In this document: piece after piece, positions 1-6,066 of the stretch
Layout of the letters: every line of letters begins with the position of its first letter
Numbering within the stretch: the stretch's first letter is position 1
NCBI GenBank assembly: GCA_030673735.1
Contig: DAOVIK010000107.1
Coordinates: forward strand, 1 to 6,165
Source: Anaerolineae bacterium
Lineage (GTDB): Bacteria > Chloroflexota > Anaerolineae > Anaerolineales > E44-bin32
Direction of reading: 5' to 3'
Length of the DNA: 6,165 bases
Notes under the pieces: generated by a model
Seen by the model: the letters and a program-made list of their open reading frames with translations, nothing else
Database searches by the model: none
What the model was told of the DNA's origin: nothing
Position numbers and translations under genes: made by a program

Positions 1-93
1 AAGAATGGACGCAGGCACTTGGTGGAGAGCTTCTCCCGCCAGGACTGCGTGGGCAAGATCGGATCCATCTTGGAGAAGGCCGCGGGCTCATGA
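1..93 (+). CDS. C-terminal end of a probable GT4-type glycosyltransferase (partial)
   Basis: Frame 1 is open from the first base to TGA at 91-93 and encodes 30 residues, including HLVESFSRQD followed by an amphipathic stretch KIGSILEKAA. A short 'hlv..FSr......i..il' ending is typical of GT4-family (glycosyltransferase group 1) proteins, where the last helix crosses back to the N-terminal domain; assignment to that family is inference from a short tail. The next gene starts inside this one (ATG at 90-92 within TCATGA), so the two are probably translationally coupled and belong to one operon. The purine-rich GGAGAAGG at 72-79, within this coding end, can serve as its ribosome binding site. The start and catalytic part lie outside the window. 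Confidence 0.6.
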   Translation, partial: KNGRRHLVESFSRQDCVGKIGSILEKAAGS

Positions 94-722
94 CAGGTGT
101 TCAACAAGCAACCAAACGTTTCCTGGATATCGTGTTTTCAGCGCTGGTCATCGTCGTCCTATGGCCGGTTTTTCTCCTGCTGTACATCGTTGTGAGCATT
201 GACTCACCGGGACCAGGTATCTTCCGCCAGAGCAGGTTGGGTCGGGGGGGCAAGCCATTCACCTGCTACAAGTTTCGCACCATGGTTGCGGATGCTCCGC
301 ACATTCGCAAGCCTGATGGCTCCGCCTACACGGGCGCGGATGACCCGCGCATCACGAGAGTTGGGCACTTTCTACGAAAGACCTCACTTGATGAGCTGCC
401 GCAGTTCTTCAACGTTTTGAAAGGCGACATGAGCATCGTAGGTCCCCGCCCGGAGCAGGTAGACCAGGTCCGCTATTACTCGGAACGCCAAAAGAAACGA
501 TTGCTGGTCAAGCCAGGGATGACGAGCTGGGCCACGATCCATGGCCGTAACACTCTTCCATGGGAGAAACGGCTTGAGTTGGATGCCGACTACGTCGAGA
601 ACTACTCCCTGGCGTTGGATGCACGCATCTTTCTACTAACGATTCCGATGCTCCTTTCGACACGAGGGGCATTCGGACCGCAGGAAGAAATCCAGCCAGA
701 TCCCGTGACTCCGGATGACTAG
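90..722 (+). CDS. Undecaprenyl-phosphate sugar-1-phosphate transferase, PglC-like small phosphoglycosyl transferase
   Basis: This 210-residue protein matches the bacterial sugar transferase family (monotopic phosphoglycosyl transferases, PglC type). Such enzymes transfer a sugar-1-phosphate from a UDP-sugar to undecaprenyl phosphate on the cytoplasmic face of the inner membrane, the first step of repeat-unit assembly. Residues 11-37 form one hydrophobic segment with a Pro at 26, consistent with a re-entrant helix. Then come KFRTM (61-65), a DDPR..RVG..LR block (84-96), TSLDELPQ (98-105) with the expected catalytic Asp101-Glu102 pair, SIVGPRP (115-121), KPGMTSW (141-147) and GRN plus WEKR (152-161). 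Length is normal for stand-alone PglC-type enzymes; the large WbaP/WcaJ N-terminal membrane domain is absent. The start ATG overlaps the preceding stop codon. Two deviations: Trp25 sits where PglC has Ser of its Ser-Pro break, and the usual TGWAQ is TSWAT. The sugar substrate is unknown; the nearby genes suggest an amino or uronic sugar. Confidence 0.93.
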   Translation: MTGVQQATKRFLDIVFSALVIVVLWPVFLLLYIVVSIDSPGPGIFRQSRLGRGGKPFTCYKFRTMVADAPHIRKPDGSAYTGADDPRITRVGHFLRKTSLDELPQFFNVLKGDMSIVGPRPEQVDQVRYYSERQKKRLLVKPGMTSWATIHGRNTLPWEKRLELDADYVENYSLALDARIFLLTIPMLLSTRGAFGPQEEIQPDPVTPDD

Positions 723-768
723 CCAAGGCGACCTGATGAAACTAGCATTTCCGGCATTTTCCAGCATG

Positions 769-798
769 TTGAATTTCCTTGTCTTGGGAGGATATACT
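769..798 (+). promoter_or_regulatory. Candidate sigma-70 promoter before the aminotransferase gene
   Basis: TTGAAT (769-774, four of six matches to the -35 consensus) is followed after 18 bases by TATACT (793-798, five of six matches to the -10 consensus). Transcription would start near 805, giving a leader of about 43 bases before the ATG at 848. It lies in the largest spacer of the window, between the phosphoglycosyl transferase gene and the aminotransferase gene. It could add an internal start to the operon. Judged by eye only; with one mismatch in -10 and two in -35, chance occurrence is possible. Confidence 0.4.
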
Positions 799-827
799 CT
801 GCGTTCGATTGGCAGTAGCTCTCCTAC

Positions 828-835
828 GAGAAGGA
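828..835 (+). promoter_or_regulatory. Ribosome binding site for the aminotransferase gene
   Basis: GAGAAGGA lies 12 bases before ATG 848, somewhat further than ideal; a GGA at 837-839 is closer (8 bases). Together with the family-typical N-terminus this favours 848 over an in-frame TTG at 779, which falls inside the promoter candidate. Confidence 0.4.
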
Positions 836-847
836 TGGAATAGCTGC

Positions 848-2035
848 ATGCGCGAATCCTACCTTCCCTTTTCCTTGCCGCTGATTAGCGAAGAAGCGAT
901 CGCCGAGGTGGCGGACAGCTTGCGCAGTGGCTGGATCACCACTGGCCCGAAAACGAAACGCTTCGAGGACGCGTTTCGAGATTATGTGGATTCCAGCCAT
1001 GCGATCGCTGTGAATTCCTGTACCGCCGGTTTGCACATCGCGCTGGCAGCGCTCGGCGTCGGGCCTGGCGACGAGGTCATCGTGCCTACGCTAACCTTCT
1101 GCTCCACCGCGAGCGTTGCGGTGCATCTTGGCGCTCGTCCTGTGCTAGTGGACGTCGGCGAGGATTTCAATGTCACGCCGGAAGCCATCCAGCGAGCTAT
1201 CACGAAGAAGACCAAGGCCGTCATCCCGGTTCATTTCGGTGGCCAGGCATGCGATCTCCAAGCCGTCTATGACGTTGCCGCGAAGCACAAGCTGCCTGTG
1301 ATCGAGGATGCCGCGCACGCAGTCGGAGCCGCATACAACGGCCTCATGATTGGCTCGGACGCGCTTCAATCATCGCACGCTGATCTGCAGCGGGTCACGG
1401 CCTTTTCCTTCTACGCCATCAAGAACCTGACGACCGGCGAGGGGGGAATGATCACCACAGCCGATGACGAATTGGCTGAGCGCATGCGCCTACTAAGCCT
1501 CCACGGTATGAGTCGCGATGCCTGGAAGCGATATGAAAGTGCTGGTTCGTGGTATTACGAGGTCGTGCTTCCCGGATACAAATGCAACATGACCGATATT
1601 CAGGCCGCCATCGGCATCCACCAACTTGGAAGGCTCGACGATTTCGTTCGTATTCGGAAGAATTATGCCCAGATGTACGATCAAGCGTTTTCCAGCATGC
1701 CCGAAATTGAAATCCCCATTACCCAAGGCGGCCGATCACACGCCTTTCATCTGTACGTGATTCGGCTCAATCTGGATCAGCTTGCCATCGATCGGGCTCA
1801 GTTCATTGAGGAGCTTAGGGCGCTGAACATCGGGAGCAGCGTGCATTTCATACCCGTGCATCTCCATCCTTACTACCAGGAGTCCTTGGGATACAGCAAG
1901 GGTGATTTCCCAGTGGCGGAGCGCCTGTTCGATGCCATCATTTCTCTGCCTTTGTATCCTAAGATGACCAAAAACGACTTGCAGGATGTCGTAGAAGCAG
2001 TAAGATTCATCGTAAGCGAGCATCCCCGGAGGTAA
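848..2035 (+). CDS. DegT/DnrJ/EryC1/StrS-family (ArnB-like) PLP-dependent nucleotide-sugar aminotransferase
   Basis: The 395-residue product is a fold-type I PLP aminotransferase of the DegT family, which converts keto-sugar nucleotides to amino sugars, usually with glutamate as donor. Visible marks in order: N-terminal LPFSLP and SGWITTGP (27-34), both close to ArnB; NSCTAGLHIAL (56-66), the cofactor phosphate loop; GDEVIVP (74-80); VIPVHFGGQ (125-133); VIEDAAHAVGA (151-161), whose Asp154 would contact the pyridine nitrogen; FSFYAIKNLTTGEGG (186-200), with Lys192 as the predicted Schiff-base lysine; and GYKCNMTDIQAAIG (243-256). Length fits the family. I chose ATG 848 because the 23 extra residues from TTG 779 have no family counterpart and would begin inside a promoter-like sequence. 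Its last two Arg codons form the Shine-Dalgarno of the next gene, so the two are coupled. The likely substrate is a UDP-4-keto (or 3-keto) sugar, but no obvious 4,6-dehydratase or WbpB-type oxidase lies in the window, so substrate and product remain open. Confidence 0.93.
   Translation: MRESYLPFSLPLISEEAIAEVADSLRSGWITTGPKTKRFEDAFRDYVDSSHAIAVNSCTAGLHIALAALGVGPGDEVIVPTLTFCSTASVAVHLGARPVLVDVGEDFNVTPEAIQRAITKKTKAVIPVHFGGQACDLQAVYDVAAKHKLPVIEDAAHAVGAAYNGLMIGSDALQSSHADLQRVTAFSFYAIKNLTTGEGGMITTADDELAERMRLLSLHGMSRDAWKRYESAGSWYYEVVLPGYKCNMTDIQAAIGIHQLGRLDDFVRIRKNYAQMYDQAFSSMPEIEIPITQGGRSHAFHLYVIRLNLDQLAIDRAQFIEELRALNIGSSVHFIPVHLHPYYQESLGYSKGDFPVAERLFDAIISLPLYPKMTKNDLQDVVEAVRFIVSEHPRR
2028..2032 (+). 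promoter_or_regulatory. Strong Shine-Dalgarno that fixes a TTG start
   Basis: GGAGG at 2028-2032, followed by T, is six bases before TTG at 2039-2041. It is made of the end of the last two sense codons (CGG AGG) of the aminotransferase gene and abuts its TAA stop. This spacing is near optimal and supports the non-ATG start of the downstream membrane-SDR protein; a second in-frame TTG at 2045 would be 12 bases away and is less likely. Confidence 0.8.
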
Positions 2036-2038
2036 TTC

Positions 2039-3595
2039 TTGCGGTTGCGTCGTCGACTTCTTCTTGAGACTTTGGTTCGCATCGTCGCGGATGGCGTTGC
2101 GGTAAACGTAGCGCTGGCGTCTGCGTTGATCATCCGCTTCCTCGTGCTTGTCAGCAGCTTGACCACGGGCGCGATGGACTACAAGTATCAGGAGCTCTTT
2201 GTCGAATCATTGCTCGCCTATAGCAGTTCCGCTCTTCTGCTAACCCTGCTCTGTCTTGTGGTCTTCTATTTGAGCGGCTTCTATACCTACGGGCGCGCCT
2301 ATCGCAGTCGCTACAAGACGTTGCTCATCTTCCAGGCTGTCAGCGTGAGTTATCTGCTGTTCGGCTTTCTTTCCTACTTGTTGGAATCTTCGTTCTCCCC
2401 ATTTCGTCCTACCTTGCCTCGCAGTGCACTGATTGCGGCCTGGTTTCTCACACTGGCCTTTGTCGGCGCAATGCGAGTCCTGTCTGCATTTTGGCGACGC
2501 GTGACCTGGGCGGAGGCAAAGATCACTGGCAAGCCGAAAGTCAATTCGGTCAAGAACGTGACCGTCATCGGTGGCGCCGGCTACATCGGTTCGGTGTTGG
2601 TGCGCAAGCTGCTGGATAGCGGATACTCGGTCACGGTCTTGGATGCACTGCTCTATGGGGATGAAAGCATTCGAGAACTGAAAGACCACAGTGAATTCGA
2701 GTTGATCGAAGATGATTTGCGCAACGTGGAGGCGGTGGTCCAGTCATTGCAGCATGCACATGCCGTCATCGATCTGGCTGCGTTGGTTGGGGATCCGGCT
2801 TGCGCTCTCGACGAGAAGCTTACGGTCGAAATCAACCTGGCAGCTACACGAATGATTGCCGAAGCAGCGCGTGGCTATGGCGTTGAACGCTTCATCTTCG
2901 CTTCCACTTGCAGTGTGTACGGCGCCAGCGATCAAATTCTGGACGAGTACTCGGCCCTTACTCCTGTTTCTTTGTATGCCCGGACGAAGATCGGCTCCGA
3001 GAACGTGCTCCTGTCGCTCGCCAAGGATCAATTCTCTCCTACCATTCTTCGATTCGGCACGGCGTATGGCATGTCTCCTAGACCGCGCTTCGATCTGGTT
3101 GTGAACCTTTTCGCTGCTCAGGCAGCTACCCAAAACGAGATCACGATCCTTGGGGGCGAGCAGTGGCGTCCGTTCATCCACGTCGACGATGCGGCTGAGG
3201 CTATCATCCGTGTGATGCAGGCTCCAATCCGCTCGGTTGGAGGGCAGGTTTTCAATGTCGGATCGGACGGGCAGAATCATCGAATAAATGAACTCGGCGA
3301 ATTCATCTCGGAGCATATCCCGGACGCCAAGGTCAACCATCACGATAAAGATGTCGATCTGCGCAACTACCGCGTTTCGTTTGCCAAGTTCCGTGAGTTT
3401 CTCGGCTTCACCCCTCAGCACACGATCTCAGATGGCATCTTGGAGATCAAGGCTGCCATCGATGATGGCACGATCAAGGATTTCCGAGAAATCCAATATA
3501 GCAACTACAAGACGCTCTCGGATGAAAACCACGCCCATTTGATACACCGGACCCAGCTTACGCCGCTCTATGCGGTTGATGCAGGTGGCCTCTAG
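2039..3595 (+). CDS. FlaA1/WbpM-like membrane region fused to an extended SDR (NAD-dependent epimerase/dehydratase family)
   Basis: This 518-residue protein has two parts. Residues 1-153 hold about four membrane helices (roughly 14-39, 55-80, 94-115, 128-150) with features seen in the N-terminal region of FlaA1/WbpM/PglF-type proteins: the FY.YGRAYRSRYK loop (81-93) and LPRSALIAAW (126-135). After a short polar linker (154-172), residues 173-492 form an extended SDR: GGAGYIG (178-184) for NAD(P) binding, Asp202 after the second beta strand, AALVGDPAC (247-255), STCSVYG (289-295), YARTK (313-317) with catalytic Tyr313 and Lys317, GEQWRPFIHVDD (373-384), FNVGSD (405-410) and YSN (487-489). The GDPAC/STCSVYG pattern belongs, as I recall it, to a stand-alone SDR family of polysaccharide loci with uncharacterised substrates. 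The CoA-binding-like Rossmann domain that normally follows the membrane helices in WbpM proteins is missing. STCS replaces the TDE motif of classical 4,6-dehydratases, so an epimerase, reductase or oxidase is more likely. Residues 493-518 are an unassigned tail. The TTG start is supported by a strong Shine-Dalgarno; the first in-frame ATG (codon 46) would delete helix 1. It should act at the inner membrane, on an unknown nucleotide- or lipid-linked sugar. Confidence 0.85.
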   Translation: MRLRRRLLLETLVRIVADGVAVNVALASALIIRFLVLVSSLTTGAMDYKYQELFVESLLAYSSSALLLTLLCLVVFYLSGFYTYGRAYRSRYKTLLIFQAVSVSYLLFGFLSYLLESSFSPFRPTLPRSALIAAWFLTLAFVGAMRVLSAFWRRVTWAEAKITGKPKVNSVKNVTVIGGAGYIGSVLVRKLLDSGYSVTVLDALLYGDESIRELKDHSEFELIEDDLRNVEAVVQSLQHAHAVIDLAALVGDPACALDEKLTVEINLAATRMIAEAARGYGVERFIFASTCSVYGASDQILDEYSALTPVSLYARTKIGSENVLLSLAKDQFSPTILRFGTAYGMSPRPRFDLVVNLFAAQAATQNEITILGGEQWRPFIHVDDAAEAIIRVMQAPIRSVGGQVFNVGSDGQNHRINELGEFISEHIPDAKVNHHDKDVDLRNYRVSFAKFREFLGFTPQHTISDGILEIKAAIDDGTIKDFREIQYSNYKTLSDENHAHLIHRTQLTPLYAVDAGGL

Positions 3596-3597
3596 CT

Positions 3598-3621
3598 GCC
3601 CGGTCCGGAATCAGTCCGGGC
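3598..3621 (+). repeat. Small GC-rich inverted repeat in the spacer
   Basis: GCCCGG (3598-3603) and CCGGGC (3616-3621) are perfect inverted arms of six bases around a 12-base loop, immediately after the stop codon of the membrane-SDR gene. No T-run follows, so it is not a standard rho-independent terminator. It could protect the 3' end, attenuate read-through into the epimerase gene, or be chance. Confidence 0.3.
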
Positions 3622-3674
3622 GATTGGCTCCCTACCTGAATGACACCCTTTGAAACGACTATCATAGGAAGATA

Positions 3675-4646
3675 ATGGCGACCTATCTATTGACCGGAAG
3701 TGCAGGATTTGTGGGAGCGCGCGTGGCAGAGATGCTGCTGGAGGGCGGCCATTCGGTTGTCGGCGTGGATAACATGAACACAGCCTACGATGTCCGGGTA
3801 AAAGAACATCGGTTGGAGAAGCTGAACCAGTATGCCGAATTCTCCTTTCACAAAATGGATGTCGCTGACAAAGAGCAGGTCGCCCAACTTGGTGGGGGCT
3901 TCCAGGCAGTGATCAATCTGGCTGCGCGAGCTGGTGTTCGTGACAGTCTGGCGGATCCATGGGTATACGTCGATACGAATCTAAACGGCACACTCAACCT
4001 CCTCGAACTCTGCCGCACACACGAGATTCCTAAGTTCGTGCTGGCATCAACTTCGGGAGTGTATGGGGCCGAGGCGCCGCTTCCAACCCCGGAAACTGCG
4101 GATACCAGCGCACCCCTTCAGCCATACGCCGCCAGCAAGAAAGCGGCAGAGGTGATGAGCCACGCCTATCACTACCTGTACGGCATCGATGTGACGGTGT
4201 TCCGCTACTTCACGGTGTACGGTCCCGCCGGCAGGCCGGACATGGTCATGTTCCGCTATATTCAATGGCTCCACGAGGGTCGCAATCTCATCGTCAATGG
4301 AGATGGAACACAATCGCGGGGCTTTACGTACATCGATGATATCGCCCGCGGCACGATCCAGGGATTGGAGGCGGTAGGGTACGAAATCGTCAATCTCGGC
4401 GGGCACGAAGTCATCACCATCAACGATCTGATCAAAATGCTAGAAGACATGATTGGACGCAAGGCCGAGGTGGAATTCCGGCCGCGCCATCCGGCGGATA
4501 TGCTGGCCAGTTGGGCAAGCGTGGATAAGGCCGGCGTCCTGCTTGGCTGGGAACCGAGCGTCAACCTTCTTGAGGGGGTAGGGCGCATGGTTGAATGGTA
4601 CAAGCAGGAAAGGGAATGGGCGCGGCATGTGGACACAAGAACCTGA
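3675..4646 (+). CDS. UDP-uronate 4-epimerase-like extended SDR (UDP-GlcA / UDP-GlcNAcA 4-epimerase)
   Basis: The 323-residue product is a soluble extended SDR that should interconvert the C4 configuration of a UDP-sugar using bound NAD. It shows TGSAGFVG (7-14) for NAD binding, VDN (31-33) with Asp32 for the adenosine ribose, NLAARAGVRDS (81-91), STSGVYG (125-131), YAASK (151-155) with catalytic Tyr151 and Lys155, VYGPAGRPDMVMF (181-193) and FTYIDDIARG (217-226). The early YDVRVKEHRLEKL (38-50), AARAGVR and GP.GRPDM segments are close to UDP-glucuronate 4-epimerases rather than GalE. With the WbpA-like dehydrogenase directly downstream, UDP-GlcNAcA to UDP-GalNAcA or UDP-GlcA to UDP-GalA is the likely step. 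AGGAAG (3666-3671) just before ATG 3675 is the ribosome binding site. The length is slightly short of typical UDP-glucuronate epimerases (about 335) but all core motifs are present. A UDP-GlcNAc/UDP-Glc 4-epimerase is the main alternative. Confidence 0.87.
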   Translation: MATYLLTGSAGFVGARVAEMLLEGGHSVVGVDNMNTAYDVRVKEHRLEKLNQYAEFSFHKMDVADKEQVAQLGGGFQAVINLAARAGVRDSLADPWVYVDTNLNGTLNLLELCRTHEIPKFVLASTSGVYGAEAPLPTPETADTSAPLQPYAASKKAAEVMSHAYHYLYGIDVTVFRYFTVYGPAGRPDMVMFRYIQWLHEGRNLIVNGDGTQSRGFTYIDDIARGTIQGLEAVGYEIVNLGGHEVITINDLIKMLEDMIGRKAEVEFRPRHPADMLASWASVDKAGVLLGWEPSVNLLEGVGRMVEWYKQEREWARHVDTRT

Positions 4647-4677
4647 GCATTGCTTGCTGATGAAAGCTGGATAGACA

Positions 4678-5982
4678 ATGGCCAATCTGATCAAACGAAT
4701 AAAGAGTAAGGACGTACATATCGCCGTCGTTGGCCTGGGTTATGTGGGCCTACCTCTGGCTGTGGAGTTCGCCAGCGCCGGGCTTCGTACCACAGGTATC
4801 GATGTGAATGCCGAAAAGGTGCAACAAGTCAACGACGGAGGATCTTACGTGCCCGATGTTCCGGGTGAACGAATAAAGGCGCTGGTCGCTGATGGCTTGC
4901 TCTCGGCTACCACCGATTATTCAGTTCTCAAGGACGTCGACTGTGTCTCCGTGTGTGTTCCGACGCCGCTGCGAAAGACCAAAGACCCGGACATATCCTA
5001 CATCCTGGACGCAGCGGATGGCATCGCGCGCATGCTGCATAAGGACATGCTGATCGTTCTTGAGAGCACGACCTATCCGGGAACAACGGAAGAGGTCTTT
5101 CTGCCTCGCATTAGCAGCAACGGCCTCGAGGTTGGAAAGGACGTGTTCGTCGCGTTCTCCCCCGAGCGAGTAGACCCGGGCAACAAGACCTGGCAAACGC
5201 GCAACACTCCCAAGGTTATCGGAGGCGTGACGGAGCGCTGTGCCGAAGTTGCCACGGCCCTTTATCAGCACGCCGTCGAAGAGATCGTGCCGGTGAGTTC
5301 CGCTACCGTCGCCGAGATGGTGAAGCTGCTAGAGAACACCTTCCGCATGGTCAACATCGGATTGGTCAACGAGATGGCATTGATTTGTGACCGGTTGGGG
5401 GTGAATGTCTGGGAAGTAGTAGAAGCTGCGGCAACCAAGCCCTTCGGGTTCATGAAATTCACACCAGGCCCGGGCTTGGGTGGGCACTGCATACCCATCG
5501 ACCCGCTGTATCTTTCCTGGAAAATGAAGGAACTCAAGTACACTGCGCGCTTCATCGAACTTGCTTCTGAGATCAACGCCAACATGCCACGCTATGTCGT
5601 TGGCAGGATCACGGAAGCCCTGAACGCTCATGGGAAACCGATGAAAGGCAGCAAGATCCTGATCATCGGCGCGGCCTACAAACCGGATGTCGACGATGCT
5701 CGCGAATCTCCGGCGCTCGATATCATTACCCTGTTGGCTTCGAGCGATTGCCGGGTCTCTTATCATGATCCTTATGTCCCGCGACTCTCGAATGAAACTT
5801 GGGAATTGGAAAGCGAATCTGATCTGATGGCGGCCGTACGAGCAGCGGATTGCGTGGTAATCGTCACGAACCATAGCGACTATGACTGGCCTCAGGTTGC
5901 CAAGGAGGCCTCCTTGTTGGTCGACACGCGCAACGCATTGGCCGGCATTCCTCTGGACGAGAAGAAGGTCTTTGGGCTTTGA
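4678..5982 (+). CDS. wbpA: WbpA-like UDP-N-acetylglucosamine (nucleotide-sugar) 6-dehydrogenase
   Basis: This 434-residue protein is a UDP-sugar dehydrogenase that oxidises C6 of a UDP-hexose to a carboxylate in two NAD-dependent steps through a cysteine thiohemiacetal. It shows GLGYVGLP (19-26) for NAD binding; CVPTPL (93-98) followed by a DPDISYI segment; LESTTYPGTTEEV (128-140); FSPERVDPGN (160-169); AEMVKLLENTFR (212-223) with catalytic Lys216 and Asn220; GPGLGGHCIPIDPLYL (264-279) with catalytic Cys271; and AYKPDVDDARESPA (333-346) in the C-terminal domain. The TTYPGTTEEV and HCIPIDPLYLSWK segments and the length match the WbpA-type UDP-GlcNAc 6-dehydrogenases (about 436 residues) better than UDP-glucose dehydrogenases such as Ugd/RkpK. 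The symbol is given by similarity only. The gene follows the 4-epimerase by 31 bases with only a weak Shine-Dalgarno (GGA at 4669-4671). UDP-glucose or UDP-ManNAc as substrate cannot be excluded. Confidence 0.92.
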   Translation: MANLIKRIKSKDVHIAVVGLGYVGLPLAVEFASAGLRTTGIDVNAEKVQQVNDGGSYVPDVPGERIKALVADGLLSATTDYSVLKDVDCVSVCVPTPLRKTKDPDISYILDAADGIARMLHKDMLIVLESTTYPGTTEEVFLPRISSNGLEVGKDVFVAFSPERVDPGNKTWQTRNTPKVIGGVTERCAEVATALYQHAVEEIVPVSSATVAEMVKLLENTFRMVNIGLVNEMALICDRLGVNVWEVVEAAATKPFGFMKFTPGPGLGGHCIPIDPLYLSWKMKELKYTARFIELASEINANMPRYVVGRITEALNAHGKPMKGSKILIIGAAYKPDVDDARESPALDIITLLASSDCRVSYHDPYVPRLSNETWELESESDLMAAVRAADCVVIVTNHSDYDWPQVAKEASLLVDTRNALAGIPLDEKKVFGL

Positions 5983-6066
5983 TGCGGGTTGGTTTCTCGC
6001 CAGCAGCAAAACGCTCCAGTCCTCGCTTCTTCAGCCCCGTGCAAGTCCATCGAAAGCGCCAATCCC

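Noticed and set aside
799..843. A short leader frame (CTG start after GGGAGG at 786-791)
   Set aside because: The start is CTG, the peptide is about 14 residues with no attenuator-like codon run, and the GGGAGG would lie upstream of the predicted transcription start.
779..847. An N-terminal extension of the aminotransferase from TTG 779
   Set aside because: The added 23 residues do not resemble DegT family N-termini, and the start lies between promoter-like -35 and -10 elements; ATG 848 gives the typical beginning.
2744..3421. A 225-codon open frame on the minus strand inside the membrane-SDR gene
   Set aside because: It lies wholly opposite the clear SDR domain, its translation has no recognisable motif, and it has no supporting context; long antisense frames are expected at this base composition.
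3598..3621. Inverted repeat as a rho-independent terminator
   Set aside because: The stem is only six pairs with a 12-base loop and no T-run follows; kept only as a small inverted repeat.
3636..3665. Promoter-like CTGAAT and TATCAT before the epimerase gene
   Set aside because: The -35 matches only three of six bases, and transcription would start almost at the ATG, leaving no room for the ribosome binding site.
5329..6009. A 226-codon open frame on the minus strand opposite the 6-dehydrogenase gene
   Set aside because: It overlaps conserved coding sequence including the catalytic Cys region, and its peptide resembles no family; treated as a shadow.
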